Below are positions 35,683-43,783 of a DNA stretch of 64,000 nucleotides, one piece after another (within the stretch, counting starts at the first letter, position 1; the number at the start of each line of letters is the position of its first letter). Source of the stretch: Faucicola sp048551375 (GTDB lineage Bacteria; Pseudomonadota; Gammaproteobacteria; Pseudomonadales; Moraxellaceae). Where the stretch lies: the NCBI RefSeq assembly GCF_048551375.1, contig NZ_JBLYZJ010000003.1, positions 62,001 through 126,000 of the forward strand. The letters run 5' to 3'. The notes under the pieces were generated by a model. That model was not told where the DNA came from and did no database searches. It saw nothing but the letters and a program-made list of their open reading frames with translations. The translations under genes and the position numbers were made by a program.

Positions 35683-36684
35683 ATGAAACTTGCGACCCTA
35701 AACCAAGACGGACGTGATGGGCGATTGGTTATCGTCAGCCGTGATTTGACACGTTTTGCCAAACCTGCCACGTTGACCTTACAAAATGCCCTTGATAATT
35801 GGGAGGCGGTGCTACCTAGTCTGACCGCTTTATACGACCAACTGAATGCTGATAGCAGTTTTGGGGAAGCCTTTGACCCAACTGCCTGTCATTCGCCATT
35901 GCCAAGAGCCTATCAATGGGCGGACGGCTCGGCATACCTGAACCATGTCGAGTTGGTGCGTAAAGCCCGTCATGCCGAAGTGCCTGCCTCATTTTATGAC
36001 GACCCATTGATGTATCAAGGTGGTTCAGATAGCTTTATTGCCCCGAATGACGACATTTTGGCACAGCCAGAATGGGGTATCGACTTTGAGGCAGAAGTGG
36101 TGGTGGTGACAGGTGATGTAAAACAAGGCACGACCGAAGCCGAAGCCAGCCAGCAAATCCGCTTGGTGATGCTCGTCAATGACGTGTCATTACGCAATTT
36201 GATTCCCAATGAATTAGCCAAAGGCTTTGGTTTTTTCCAAAGTAAACCTGCCAGTGCCTTTAGCCCTGTAGCAGTCACGCCAGACGAATTGGGCGATGCG
36301 TGGCAAGATAGCAAGGTACATTTACCATTAACTGTGACCTTAAATGATAAGCCATTTGGCTACCCAAATGCAGGCACGGATATGACTTTTAGCTTTGCTA
36401 GACTGATTAGCCATGTGTGCAAAACTCGCTCAATGTCAGCAGGTAGCATCATTGGTTCAGGCACAGTATCCAATAAACAAGACAATCTATTCGGCTCGTC
36501 TGTAGAACATGGCGGTGTTGGCTATTGCTGTTTGGCGGAATTGCGTATGTACGAAACCATCGAAACAGGTAGCCCACAAACGCCCTTTATGCAACATGGT
36601 GATGTGGTAACGATTCACATGAATGATGCTGAAGGTCAAAGTATTTTTGGTACGATTCGTAATCGAGTGAATACCAATTATTAA
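35683..36684 (+). CDS. fahA: Fumarylacetoacetate hydrolase
   Basis: This 333-residue FAH-fold hydrolase splits fumarylacetoacetate to fumarate and acetoacetate, the last tyrosine-catabolic step. Metal-binding acidic residues are seen in WGIDFEAEVVVVTGDV and LVNDVSLRN; GSGTVSNK is also typical. It belongs to the shorter FAH type that starts MKLATLNQDGRDG. The ATG follows AAGGATA. It sits in the hpd locus. Confidence 0.93.
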   Translation: MKLATLNQDGRDGRLVIVSRDLTRFAKPATLTLQNALDNWEAVLPSLTALYDQLNADSSFGEAFDPTACHSPLPRAYQWADGSAYLNHVELVRKARHAEVPASFYDDPLMYQGGSDSFIAPNDDILAQPEWGIDFEAEVVVVTGDVKQGTTEAEASQQIRLVMLVNDVSLRNLIPNELAKGFGFFQSKPASAFSPVAVTPDELGDAWQDSKVHLPLTVTLNDKPFGYPNAGTDMTFSFARLISHVCKTRSMSAGSIIGSGTVSNKQDNLFGSSVEHGGVGYCCLAELRMYETIETGSPQTPFMQHGDVVTIHMNDAEGQSIFGTIRNRVNTNY

Positions 36685-36761
36685 CAGGTAATTGACCTAA
36701 GTTCGGTATAACAAACACTGTCAGTATTGATAAATCTATGTTTTTAAAATAATTTAAATTC

Positions 36762-36825
36762 GTAGGGTGCGTTATACGCACCATTCAAAATCAATATCTT
36801 CAATAGGTGCGTATGACGCACCTAC
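36762..36825. repeat. Palindromic intergenic repeat
   Basis: GTAGGGTGCGT and ACGCACCTAC form the outer arms of a large palindrome, and each half is itself a hairpin (GGTGCGTTATACGCACC and GGTGCGTATGACGCACC). This type of repeat is common between genes of many proteobacteria. Confidence 0.7.
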
Positions 36826-36873
36826 CTTTAGAATATTTTATACGGAAATCACTTTTTTGATAAGGAAATGATT

Positions 36874-38280
36874 ATGTCGCCAAAGGTTTTAGTCGAAACC
36901 ACGACCCGTCATGCCATGTTGATTGCAGGCGTGATTGTTGCCATCATGGGTTTTACCATGATTAGCTTGGGTTGGGTACCCCATTTATCCATTATTTTGG
37001 TGCTGTGTGGCTTATTAGGCTTAGGCAAATTGCGAGGACTGGATTTTGAATCCATGCAAGAGCAAATGACCACCGCCGTGCGTGCAGGATTTGGGGCGAT
37101 TTATCTGTTCTTTTTTATCGGTTTGATGGTCACTGCCTTGATGATGTCAGGGGCGATTCCCACCTTGATGTATTATGGCTTTGAGGTCATTTCACCACAG
37201 TTTTTTTATGTGTCTGCATTTGTGCTGACTTCATTGATTGGGGTGGCGATTGGCAGTAGCTTGACTACGTGTGCCACACTTGGGGTGGCATTTATTGGCA
37301 TGAGTACCGCTTTTGGGGCAAACCCTGCGATTGTCGCTGGTGCAGTGGTATCTGGGGCGTTCTTTGGTGATAAAATGTCACCGCTATCGGATACTTGTAC
37401 CATTGCCGCCTCAGTGGTGGGTGTGGATTTATTTGACCATGTGCGAAATATGAGCTATACCACTGTACCTGCGTGGATTTTGTCAGCGGTGTTGTTTTGG
37501 TGGCTATCGGGCAATACGATTTCGGCAGATATGAATCAAGTGATGGTGCTTAAAGAGCAACTGATTAAAAGTGGCTTGGTGCATGGCTATGCGTTGATTC
37601 CATTTGTGGTGCTAGTGGGTATGGCTCTTCGTAAAATCAATGCCATTTATACGATTATTGCGACCATTGTGGTGGCAATTGTCATGGCGTATTTTCACAG
37701 CACCCCTACCCTACAACAGCTTGGTGGTTGGTTCTTTAGTGGTTATAAACCTGCCGAAGGTCTAGACTTAGGTAGCGTTGGTAAGTTGGTGGCTCGTGGT
37801 GGTATCGAAGGGATGTTTTTTACCCAAACCATCGTGATTTTGGCATTGAGCCTTGGTGGATTGTTGCAAGCCTTGGGGATTTTACCTGCCCTATTGCGTG
37901 GTATTACCCACATGTTGACCAATGCAGGGCGTGCGACCTTTGCCACGGCATTGACCTCATTGGGCGTGAATGTGCTAATCGGTGAGCAATACTTGAGCCT
38001 ATTATTGGCAGGCAATACCTTCTTACCTGTATATGAGCGTTTGGGGCTACACCCTCGCAATTTGGCTCGTACCATCGAAGATGCAGGCACGGTCATCAAT
38101 CCGCTTGTACCTTGGAGCGTGTGTGGGGTATTTATCAGTCATGCGTTGGGCGTATCGGTACTTAGCTATTTACCTTATGCGTTTTTCTGCTATTTCTGTT
38201 TATTCTTGACCCTAATCTTTGGTTTTACAGGGGTGACTATCAGCCATGCAGAGCCAAAACCTGCGGTTGCTTATTCGTAA
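36874..38280 (+). CDS. NhaC-type Na+/H+ antiporter family carrier, possible tyrosine transporter
   Basis: This carrier of about 468 residues has some 11-12 membrane helices and NhaC signatures (FFGDKMSPLSDTCTIAASVVG; GTVINPLVPWSVCGV). NhaC relatives placed in tyrosine-degradation clusters have been predicted to import tyrosine, which fits here between fahA and maiA. I prefer ATG at 36874, 7 nt after AAGGA; the ATG at 36868 nearly overlaps that site. An ordinary Na+/H+ or malate/lactate antiport role is not excluded. Confidence 0.85.
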   Translation: MSPKVLVETTTRHAMLIAGVIVAIMGFTMISLGWVPHLSIILVLCGLLGLGKLRGLDFESMQEQMTTAVRAGFGAIYLFFFIGLMVTALMMSGAIPTLMYYGFEVISPQFFYVSAFVLTSLIGVAIGSSLTTCATLGVAFIGMSTAFGANPAIVAGAVVSGAFFGDKMSPLSDTCTIAASVVGVDLFDHVRNMSYTTVPAWILSAVLFWWLSGNTISADMNQVMVLKEQLIKSGLVHGYALIPFVVLVGMALRKINAIYTIIATIVVAIVMAYFHSTPTLQQLGGWFFSGYKPAEGLDLGSVGKLVARGGIEGMFFTQTIVILALSLGGLLQALGILPALLRGITHMLTNAGRATFATALTSLGVNVLIGEQYLSLLLAGNTFLPVYERLGLHPRNLARTIEDAGTVINPLVPWSVCGVFISHALGVSVLSYLPYAFFCYFCLFLTLIFGFTGVTISHAEPKPAVAYS

Positions 38281-38306
38281 CTTATATTTATAAATGTAGA
38301 AAACCT

Positions 38307-38942
38307 ATGAAACTTTATTCGTATTTTCGCAGTTCGGCAAGTTTTCGAGTGCGGATTGCCTTAGCCCTCAAAAATATCGCTGTGGAGCTACAGCCAATTC
38401 ATTTGCTCAAGCAAGGTGGCGAACACAAGCTACCTAGCTATGCTGACCTCAATCCGCAAAAACTCGTCCCTGTCTTACAACTGGACGATGGCACGGTGAT
38501 TGGTCAGTCACTAGCGATTATGGAGTATTTGGAAGAATGCTATCCTACCCCTGCCTTGTTGGAAGGTGATGCGGTTCATAAGGCAAAAATTCGGGCGTTT
38601 TGCCAAGCGATTGCTTGTGACATTCACCCACTCAATAATCTGCGAGTATTGGCATACCTCAATCAACAGCTTCATGTCACCGCTGAGCAAAAAACCGAGT
38701 GGTATCAACACTGGGTCACGCTAGGGTTCGAGGCGATTGAGGCGATGTTGGGCGATGATACGTTTTGCTTTGGAGATACACCCAGCATGGCGGATTGTTG
38801 TCTGATTCCGCAAGTGTATAATGCCAAACGCTTTGACTGTGACTTAACTGCGTTTCCCAAAATTGTCCGCATTTATGAGCATTGTATGAGCTTGCCTGCG
38901 TTTATTTCTGCATCGCCAGAACAGCAACCTGATGCGAATTAA
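38307..38942 (+). CDS. maiA: Maleylacetoacetate isomerase
   Basis: This 211-residue zeta-class glutathione transferase has the motif SSASFRVRIALALKNI (family: SSCSxRVRIAL), and GQSLAIMEYLEE at the glutathione site. It isomerises maleylacetoacetate to fumarylacetoacetate, the step before fahA. It starts 26 bp after the NhaC-type gene, consistent with one operon, and is followed by a bidirectional terminator. Confidence 0.93.
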   Translation: MKLYSYFRSSASFRVRIALALKNIAVELQPIHLLKQGGEHKLPSYADLNPQKLVPVLQLDDGTVIGQSLAIMEYLEECYPTPALLEGDAVHKAKIRAFCQAIACDIHPLNNLRVLAYLNQQLHVTAEQKTEWYQHWVTLGFEAIEAMLGDDTFCFGDTPSMADCCLIPQVYNAKRFDCDLTAFPKIVRIYEHCMSLPAFISASPEQQPDAN

Positions 38943-38993
38943 ACAAAATGCGAATTATAGTGAATTAAATCAAAAATAAGACTTTGAAATTCT

Positions 38994-39044
38994 GGGCGTA
39001 TGCAATACGCCCCTACAAAACTGTCTTATTTCCAGTTTAAACGA
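38994..39044. repeat. Dispersed repeat (GGGCGTA palindrome plus tail)
   Basis: The palindrome GGGCGTATGCAATACGCCC plus CTACAAAACTGTCTTATT and a TTTAAACGAC tail recur in altered form at 50369-50425. The palindrome alone recurs at 39685-39708 and 41949-41972. Confidence 0.6.
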
Positions 39045-39053
39045 CTATAAATA

Positions 39054-39086
39054 AAAAGCCCAATATTATCAAAATATTGGGCTTTT
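39054..39086. terminator. Bidirectional terminator between maiA and orn
   Basis: A 14-bp perfect stem AAAAGCCCAATATT/AATATTGGGCTTTT with a 5-nt loop has T-rich sequence on both strands. It serves maiA (plus) and orn (minus). Confidence 0.9.
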
Positions 39087-39089
39087 GTT

Positions 39090-39644
39090 TTACGCTTCAA
39101 TAAACTTAAAAAAATGCTGTTTATAATGACGTAACTCTCGAATCGAATCTCGAATATCATCCAACGCCAAATGACTGCCCTTTTTCTCAAAGCTATTCAA
39201 AATATCTGGTCGCCAACGATACGCCAATTCTTTAACCGTTGATACATCAAGATTACGGTAATGGAAAAATCGTTCTAAATTCGGCATCTGACGTGCCATA
39301 AAACGGCGGTCTTGGCAAATCGAATTACCACACATGGGGGAACGCCCTGCTTCGACATATTTTGACAAGAAAGCAATCGTTTCGGCTTCGGCTTGTTCTA
39401 GCGTGACCGTACTTCTACGAATACGGTCAATCAGCCCAGACTGTCCATGTTGGCGAGTGTTCCAATCATCCATACCGTTTAATACCACATCAGCAGTTTT
39501 GATAGCAAACACAGGGCCTTCGGCTAGAATGTTTAACTCACTGTCAGTGACAATGGTGGCGATTTCGATGATGGTATCATTCATCGTGTCCAAGCCTGTC
39601 ATCTCAAGGTCAATCCAAATCAGATTTTTTTTATCAATTGCCAT
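39090..39644 (-). CDS. orn: Oligoribonuclease
   Basis: This 184-residue DEDDh 3'-5' exoribonuclease degrades short RNA and dinucleotides. The motif LIWIDLEMTGLD holds the first Asp/Glu pair. CQDRRFMARQMPNLERFFHYRNLDVSTVKEL and HLALDDIRDSIREL complete the active site. The start is ATG of MAIDKKN (39644), with GGGA upstream; the longer frame to 39710 reads through a dispersed repeat. It lies divergent from rsgA, as in many gammaproteobacteria. Confidence 0.95.
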   Translation of the reverse strand: MAIDKKNLIWIDLEMTGLDTMNDTIIEIATIVTDSELNILAEGPVFAIKTADVVLNGMDDWNTRQHGQSGLIDRIRRSTVTLEQAEAETIAFLSKYVEAGRSPMCGNSICQDRRFMARQMPNLERFFHYRNLDVSTVKELAYRWRPDILNSFEKKGSHLALDDIRDSIRELRHYKQHFFKFIEA

Positions 39645-39684
39645 AATATGTCCCAATTTATACCAAGCCCAATGAATATCATAC

Positions 39685-39708
39685 TGTAGGGGCGTATTGC
39701 ATACGCCC
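39685..39708. repeat. Dispersed palindrome
   Basis: TGTAGGGGCGTATTGCATACGCCC. Same family as 38994-39044 and 41949-41972; it lies between orn and rsgA. Confidence 0.55.
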
Positions 39709-39865
39709 AATATCTACAATCGCAAAAAAGGCGTAAACATTACGCATCCATGACGTTAAACGTTGGACTTCGTACTAGATTAAATAATTATCACAAAAAT
39801 TTTGTGCCATCTTAACAGATTTTGAGGGTAAAATAGGGGTTTATTTCACAACAACAGGATAAATT

Positions 39866-39892
39866 ATGGTATTGGACAACGTATGGCACTGA
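39866..39892 (+). CDS. Possible 8-codon leader peptide overlapping rsgA
   Basis: ATG at 39866, behind a GGA-type ribosome site (AGGAT at 39856-39860), encodes MVLDNVWH and stops at 39892, inside rsgA, whose ATG is at 39883. If translated it could couple initiation of rsgA. No attenuator hairpin is evident and it may be chance. Confidence 0.2.
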   Translation: MVLDNVWH

Positions 39893-40953
39893 TTCGCAAA
39901 CGCAAACTCACCGACCAACAAACTCGCCGTATCGCCAAACAGCAACAACAAGGGCAAGCGGTCGATAACGACACGCTAATGGACGGCATTGTTATCAGCA
40001 ATTTTGGTAAACAATTGGACGTACAAGCCACCACTTTACCCAAACAACTGCCCCAAAAACCCACCATCGCCCCCAATGAGCCAGAGCCGTTTTGGCAAGC
40101 GATTGAACTCCATAGCGTTTGGCGGTGTCACACTCGCACCAATTTACCACTGATTGCCACAGGCGACAAAGTCCGCTTTAGTGCCGACCCCAACACTGGG
40201 CTTGGGCGGATTGAGGCGATTTATGACCGTGCCAATATCATCAACCGTCCCGACCGCTACCACAAACTCAAGCCCATCGCCAGTAACGTGGATATTTTGG
40301 CGATTGTGTTTGCCCCCTTGCCCGCCCCTTCGGCACAATTGATTGACCGTTATTTGGTGGCGTGTCATTATTCCAATATTCAACCTTTGTTAATTTTAAA
40401 CAAAGCCGATTTGTTAAGCGACCCCAACCACCAATCCGCCAAAGATTTGCTAGATACCTATGCCAAACTTGGCTATGCCACGCTCACGACCCAAGCTAAG
40501 GGCGATTTAAGCGAACTTGAAGCCACTGTTAAAAACAAAACCGTGATTTTTGCAGGTCAGTCGGGCGTGGGGAAAAGTAGCTTGGTAAATAAACTTCTCC
40601 CTAATGTCGAGCAATTAGTGAATGAAATTTCAGTGATTTCCCAACTTGGACAGCACACCACCACGACTAGCCGTCTAATGCCGTTTGATAAAACCGACCT
40701 AGCGAAAGGGGCGATTATTGATACCCCTGGTATTCGAGAATATGGGCTTTGGCATTTGGATAAAGCGGATATTTTGGCAGGATTTATTGAGCTTGAGCCA
40801 CTTGCCAGCCAGTGCCGTTTTCGAGATTGTAAACACACGCAAAACACGCCCAACTGTGCCATGTGGCAAGCGGTGGCGGATGGCGAAGTGTTAGCAAGCC
40901 GAGTGGAAAATTTGGTACTCTTGCAAGAAGAAACCCAAACGCAGGCGTTTTAA
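39883..40953 (+). CDS. rsgA: Ribosome small subunit-dependent GTPase
   Basis: In this 356-residue protein an OB-fold N-terminal part is followed by a circularly permuted GTPase: NKAD (G4) appears before the P-loop GQSGVGKSS (G1) and DTPGIREYG (G3). The C-terminal zinc site is C-x5-C pattern FRDCKHTQNTPNCAM. RsgA acts in late 30S assembly. The ribosome site is the modest GGA 6 nt before ATG. Divergent from orn. Confidence 0.95.
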   Translation: MALIRKRKLTDQQTRRIAKQQQQGQAVDNDTLMDGIVISNFGKQLDVQATTLPKQLPQKPTIAPNEPEPFWQAIELHSVWRCHTRTNLPLIATGDKVRFSADPNTGLGRIEAIYDRANIINRPDRYHKLKPIASNVDILAIVFAPLPAPSAQLIDRYLVACHYSNIQPLLILNKADLLSDPNHQSAKDLLDTYAKLGYATLTTQAKGDLSELEATVKNKTVIFAGQSGVGKSSLVNKLLPNVEQLVNEISVISQLGQHTTTTSRLMPFDKTDLAKGAIIDTPGIREYGLWHLDKADILAGFIELEPLASQCRFRDCKHTQNTPNCAMWQAVADGEVLASRVENLVLLQEETQTQAF

Positions 40954-40967
40954 TCAAGCAAAATCAA

Positions 40968-41090
40968 TAGGACTTACGCATTTCTAAATCGTAGGTTGGG
41001 TAGAGCTTGCGATACCCAACAATTTGAATGGTTTATGTTGGGTGTCATGCTTCCACCCAACCTACACATGGCATTTTTGCGTAAGTCCTA
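40968..41090. repeat. MITE-like palindrome with perfect 13-bp ends
   Basis: TAGGACTTACGCA (40968-40980) and TGCGTAAGTCCTA (41078-41090) are perfect inverted ends. Inside lie two half-palindromes with GTAGGTTGGGT and ACCCAACCTAC, a core also present at 49344-49414 without the perfect ends. No reading frame. Confidence 0.8.
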
Positions 41091-41159
41091 ATCAACATTC
41101 GCATAATCACCTAATTACCGTTATAATAGCCCCAAGTTTTTATTGTGTTGGAGAATGAT

Positions 41160-41585
41160 TTGGAACGCTGGTTAGAATTTATGGGGCATCACCCCTTTTT
41201 ATTTGGCATCATGTTTGTGCTGATTGTATTGTTTTTTATGATAGAAACCAAACGTGGGGGCAAAAAAATCAACCCCAATGCCGTGGGTCTATTAGTCAAC
41301 AACGACAATGCCGAACTCATTGACATCCGCCCTAAAAAAGACTTTGACAAAGGCTATATCCAAGGCAGTCGCAACATTCCATTTACCGAACTTGCCAAAA
41401 ATATCGACAGCCTAAAAAACGCCCAACACCCACTGATTATCGTCTGTCAAATGGGCATGACTGCAGGCACAGCCGTGGCAATGATTGGCAAAGACAATGT
41501 GTATCGTCTTGATGGCGGTATCGCCAACTGGCAAGCGTCTGGACTACCATTGGTCACTGAAAAAGTGGTTTCTGGTAAAAAATAG
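41160..41585 (+). CDS. yibN: Rhodanese-like membrane protein, YibN family
   Basis: This protein of about 141 residues has an N-terminal membrane helix (HPFLFGIMFVLIVLFFMI) and a cytoplasmic rhodanese domain with the loop cysteine in IIVCQMGMTAG and DGGIANWQASGLP. I prefer TTG at 41160, 6 nt after GGAG; the GTG at 41145 lies on top of that site. The product then begins MERWLEFMGHHP, which aligns with the E. coli YibN start. The order yibN-grxC-secB is conserved in gammaproteobacteria. Confidence 0.88.
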   Translation: MERWLEFMGHHPFLFGIMFVLIVLFFMIETKRGGKKINPNAVGLLVNNDNAELIDIRPKKDFDKGYIQGSRNIPFTELAKNIDSLKNAQHPLIIVCQMGMTAGTAVAMIGKDNVYRLDGGIANWQASGLPLVTEKVVSGKK

Positions 41586-41665
41586 CCCAAGTTTGCCATT
41601 GAATTTTTAGGGATAAACCTTATAAAAAAGGAAACTTATCAACTATATTTACCAAGGAAAGTCCA

Positions 41666-41926
41666 ATGGCAACTGTTAAAATTTATAGCACCCCTGTTTG
41701 TCCGTATTGTTCACAAGCCAAAATGTTACTCAAAAACAAAGGCGTGGACTTTGAGGATATTGGCATGATGAATTTATCCGCTGAAGAGCGTCAAGCCCTT
41801 GCCCAAAAAACCAATAACTATCGCACCGTTCCACAGATTTTTATTGGTGATGAATTTATTGGTGGCTTTGACCAACTATCTGCCCTAGAGCGTGAAGGCA
41901 AACTGGATACCATGCTAGCGAATTAA
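41666..41926 (+). CDS. grxC: Glutaredoxin 3
   Basis: This 86-residue glutaredoxin has the redox pair C12-P-Y-C15, the cis-proline TVPQIFIGDEFIGG, and the GGFDQLSALE glutathione-binding loop. It reduces disulfides with glutathione. AAGGAAAG lies ahead of ATG. It lies between yibN and secB in the conserved order. Confidence 0.95.
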   Translation: MATVKIYSTPVCPYCSQAKMLLKNKGVDFEDIGMMNLSAEERQALAQKTNNYRTVPQIFIGDEFIGGFDQLSALEREGKLDTMLAN

Positions 41927-41948
41927 ATGAACGATTTATGTTATAAAT

Positions 41949-41972
41949 TGTAGGGGCTTATTGCATACGCCC
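41949..41972. repeat. Dispersed palindrome
   Basis: TGTAGGGGCTTATTGCATACGCCC. One-base variant of the 39685-39708 repeat, between grxC and secB. Confidence 0.5.
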
Positions 41973-42053
41973 AAAAAGCAATAGTATTATTTTAAACGCA
42001 ACCCATTAATACAAAAACAACCCAACTACCACTGATTATTCGAGGAGAAAATC

Positions 42054-42485
42054 ATGTCAGACGAACAAAATTTACCACAATTAGCCCTTGAACGTATTTA
42101 TGTCAAAGATATGTCATTAGAAGTACCAGGGGCAGAAGTATTCACTCGTGAATGGCAACCAGAACTTGATATCAACCTATCAAGCAGTGCAGAAAAACTG
42201 GATGATGAGCATTATCAAATCGTTTTGACCGTGAATGTCACTGCCAATAACGGTGGCGAAACCGCCTTTATCGCAGAAGTACATCAAGCAGGTATCTTTA
42301 TGCTACAAAACATCCCAGAAGACCAATTGGGAGCGATTTTGGGTGCATACTGTCCAAACGTGCTATTCCCTTATGCTCGTGAAGTGGTCAGCGATATCGT
42401 GACTCGTGGTAGCTTCCCTCAATTGTTGCTTGCTCCTGTCAACTTTGACCAAGCTTACCAAGCAAGCCTTGAGCAACAAGCTTAA
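42054..42485 (+). CDS. secB: Protein-export chaperone SecB
   Basis: This 143-residue protein has typical SecB segments: LALERIYVKDMSLEVPGAEVF, FIAEVHQAGIFML, CPNVLFPYAREVVSDIVTRGSFPQLLLAPVNFD. It is an export chaperone that keeps preproteins unfolded and hands them to SecA. The strong ribosome site GAGGAG lies upstream of ATG. The last gene of the yibN-grxC-secB block; no gpsA follows. Confidence 0.96.
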   Translation: MSDEQNLPQLALERIYVKDMSLEVPGAEVFTREWQPELDINLSSSAEKLDDEHYQIVLTVNVTANNGGETAFIAEVHQAGIFMLQNIPEDQLGAILGAYCPNVLFPYAREVVSDIVTRGSFPQLLLAPVNFDQAYQASLEQQA

Positions 42486-42584
42486 TTGAATAAGACTGAC
42501 GTAAAAATGCCATTTTATAGGCTGTGAAAATACGTAAGTTCTATTTAGGGCGTGTCCCTAATTTGGCATACTAAAAGTTTAAAG

Positions 42585-42613
42585 ACCCTCTAAACAATGT
42601 TTAGGGGGTTTTT
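42585..42613. terminator. Bidirectional terminator between secB and dusB
   Basis: An 11-bp stem ACCCTCTAAAC/GTTTAGGGGGT (one G-T pair) with a 3-nt loop is followed by TTTT on the plus strand and T-rich sequence on the minus strand. It ends secB and the convergent dusB. Confidence 0.85.
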
Positions 42614-43617
42614 ACTGCATCAAAATTGGCATTTTGTAAAAATTTATCCACCACGGCAAATTGCCCTGCGGTCGTGTCCTCAGCATACATGGCTTGACGA
42701 AAGGCATTGGAATTGACAATCCCTGTGGTGTACCATGCAATGTGCTTACGAGCAATACGACAGCCAGAGTATTCGCCATAAAATTGATACAGCTCTTGTA
42801 AATGCCCCAGTACAATCTCACGCAACTCATCCATCGTTGGGCTTGGCAATAGCTCTCCTGTCCGCAAATAATGGGCAATATCTCGAAAAATCCACGGTTG
42901 CCCCTGCCCTGCACGCCCTATCATCACCGCATCTGCTCCTGTTTGCTCATACACGGCAAGGGCTTTTTCAGGACTGTCTATATCACCGTTCACGATGACT
43001 GGTATGCTTAGGCTATTTTTAACCTCTTTAATCAACTCATAGCGAGCCACACCGCCATATTTGTCTTCACGAGTGCGACCATGAATCGCAATCGCCGACA
43101 CCCCAACATCCTGTGCCATTTGAGCCACTCGCAAGATATTTTCCTCGCCATTGGCATAGCCGAGCCGAGTTTTGAGGGTGACAGGGACATCCACCGCATT
43201 GACAGTGGCATCAAGCAGACGTTTTACCAAATCTTCATTCTTGAGCAATGCCGAACCTGCGAGTTTTTGACAGACTTTTTTGGCAGGACATCCCATGTTA
43301 ATATCGACAATTTGAGCCCCATTGGCTACTTGATATTTGGCAGCCTCAGCGATTTTGGCTGGGTCATTACCTGCGATTTGGGCGGAAATAGGGGCGATTT
43401 CACCGTCAAAATTGGCACGGTAAAGGGTTTTGTGGTGAGCAAAAAGTGTGGCATCCGAGGTCATCATTTCGGACACGGCATGACCTGCCCCAAAGGACTT
43501 CGCAAGCTTGCGGAATGGGTTATCAGTCACGCCAGCCATCGGTGCAACAATCAGCCGATTGGCGATGGTTTCTGAACCGATTTTTAACGGGGTTAAAAGG
43601 GGGTGAACGTTAGACAT
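42601..43617 (-). CDS. dusB: tRNA-dihydrouridine synthase B
   Basis: This 338-residue TIM-barrel flavoenzyme has the DUS signatures APMAGVTDNPFR, DINMGCPAKKV (catalytic Cys), IHGRTREDKY and NGDIDSPEKA, and the FMN-phosphate site GRAGQGQPWIF. The DusB subtype is suggested by KIGSETIANRLIVAPMAGVTD. It reduces uridine in the tRNA D-loop. No fis gene follows, unlike in enterobacteria. Confidence 0.93.
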   Translation of the reverse strand: MSNVHPLLTPLKIGSETIANRLIVAPMAGVTDNPFRKLAKSFGAGHAVSEMMTSDATLFAHHKTLYRANFDGEIAPISAQIAGNDPAKIAEAAKYQVANGAQIVDINMGCPAKKVCQKLAGSALLKNEDLVKRLLDATVNAVDVPVTLKTRLGYANGEENILRVAQMAQDVGVSAIAIHGRTREDKYGGVARYELIKEVKNSLSIPVIVNGDIDSPEKALAVYEQTGADAVMIGRAGQGQPWIFRDIAHYLRTGELLPSPTMDELREIVLGHLQELYQFYGEYSGCRIARKHIAWYTTGIVNSNAFRQAMYAEDTTAGQFAVVDKFLQNANFDAVKTP

Positions 43618-43783
43618 AATAGTGACTAAAAATGCTTATTTTACAAAAATTTATCTAAACAATAAAGCTTTTATCGAAGCCTATGATTTTGCATAGTTTT
43701 TAATCTCACATTCTTCCATGACTTTTGGCATAAAATTGACTATAATAGTGGGTTTTAATTTTGACGCTTAATACGATTACGCC

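Noticed and set aside
43081..43575. 164-codon plus-strand frame opposite dusB
   Set aside because: Antisense shadow of a well-supported dusB gene.
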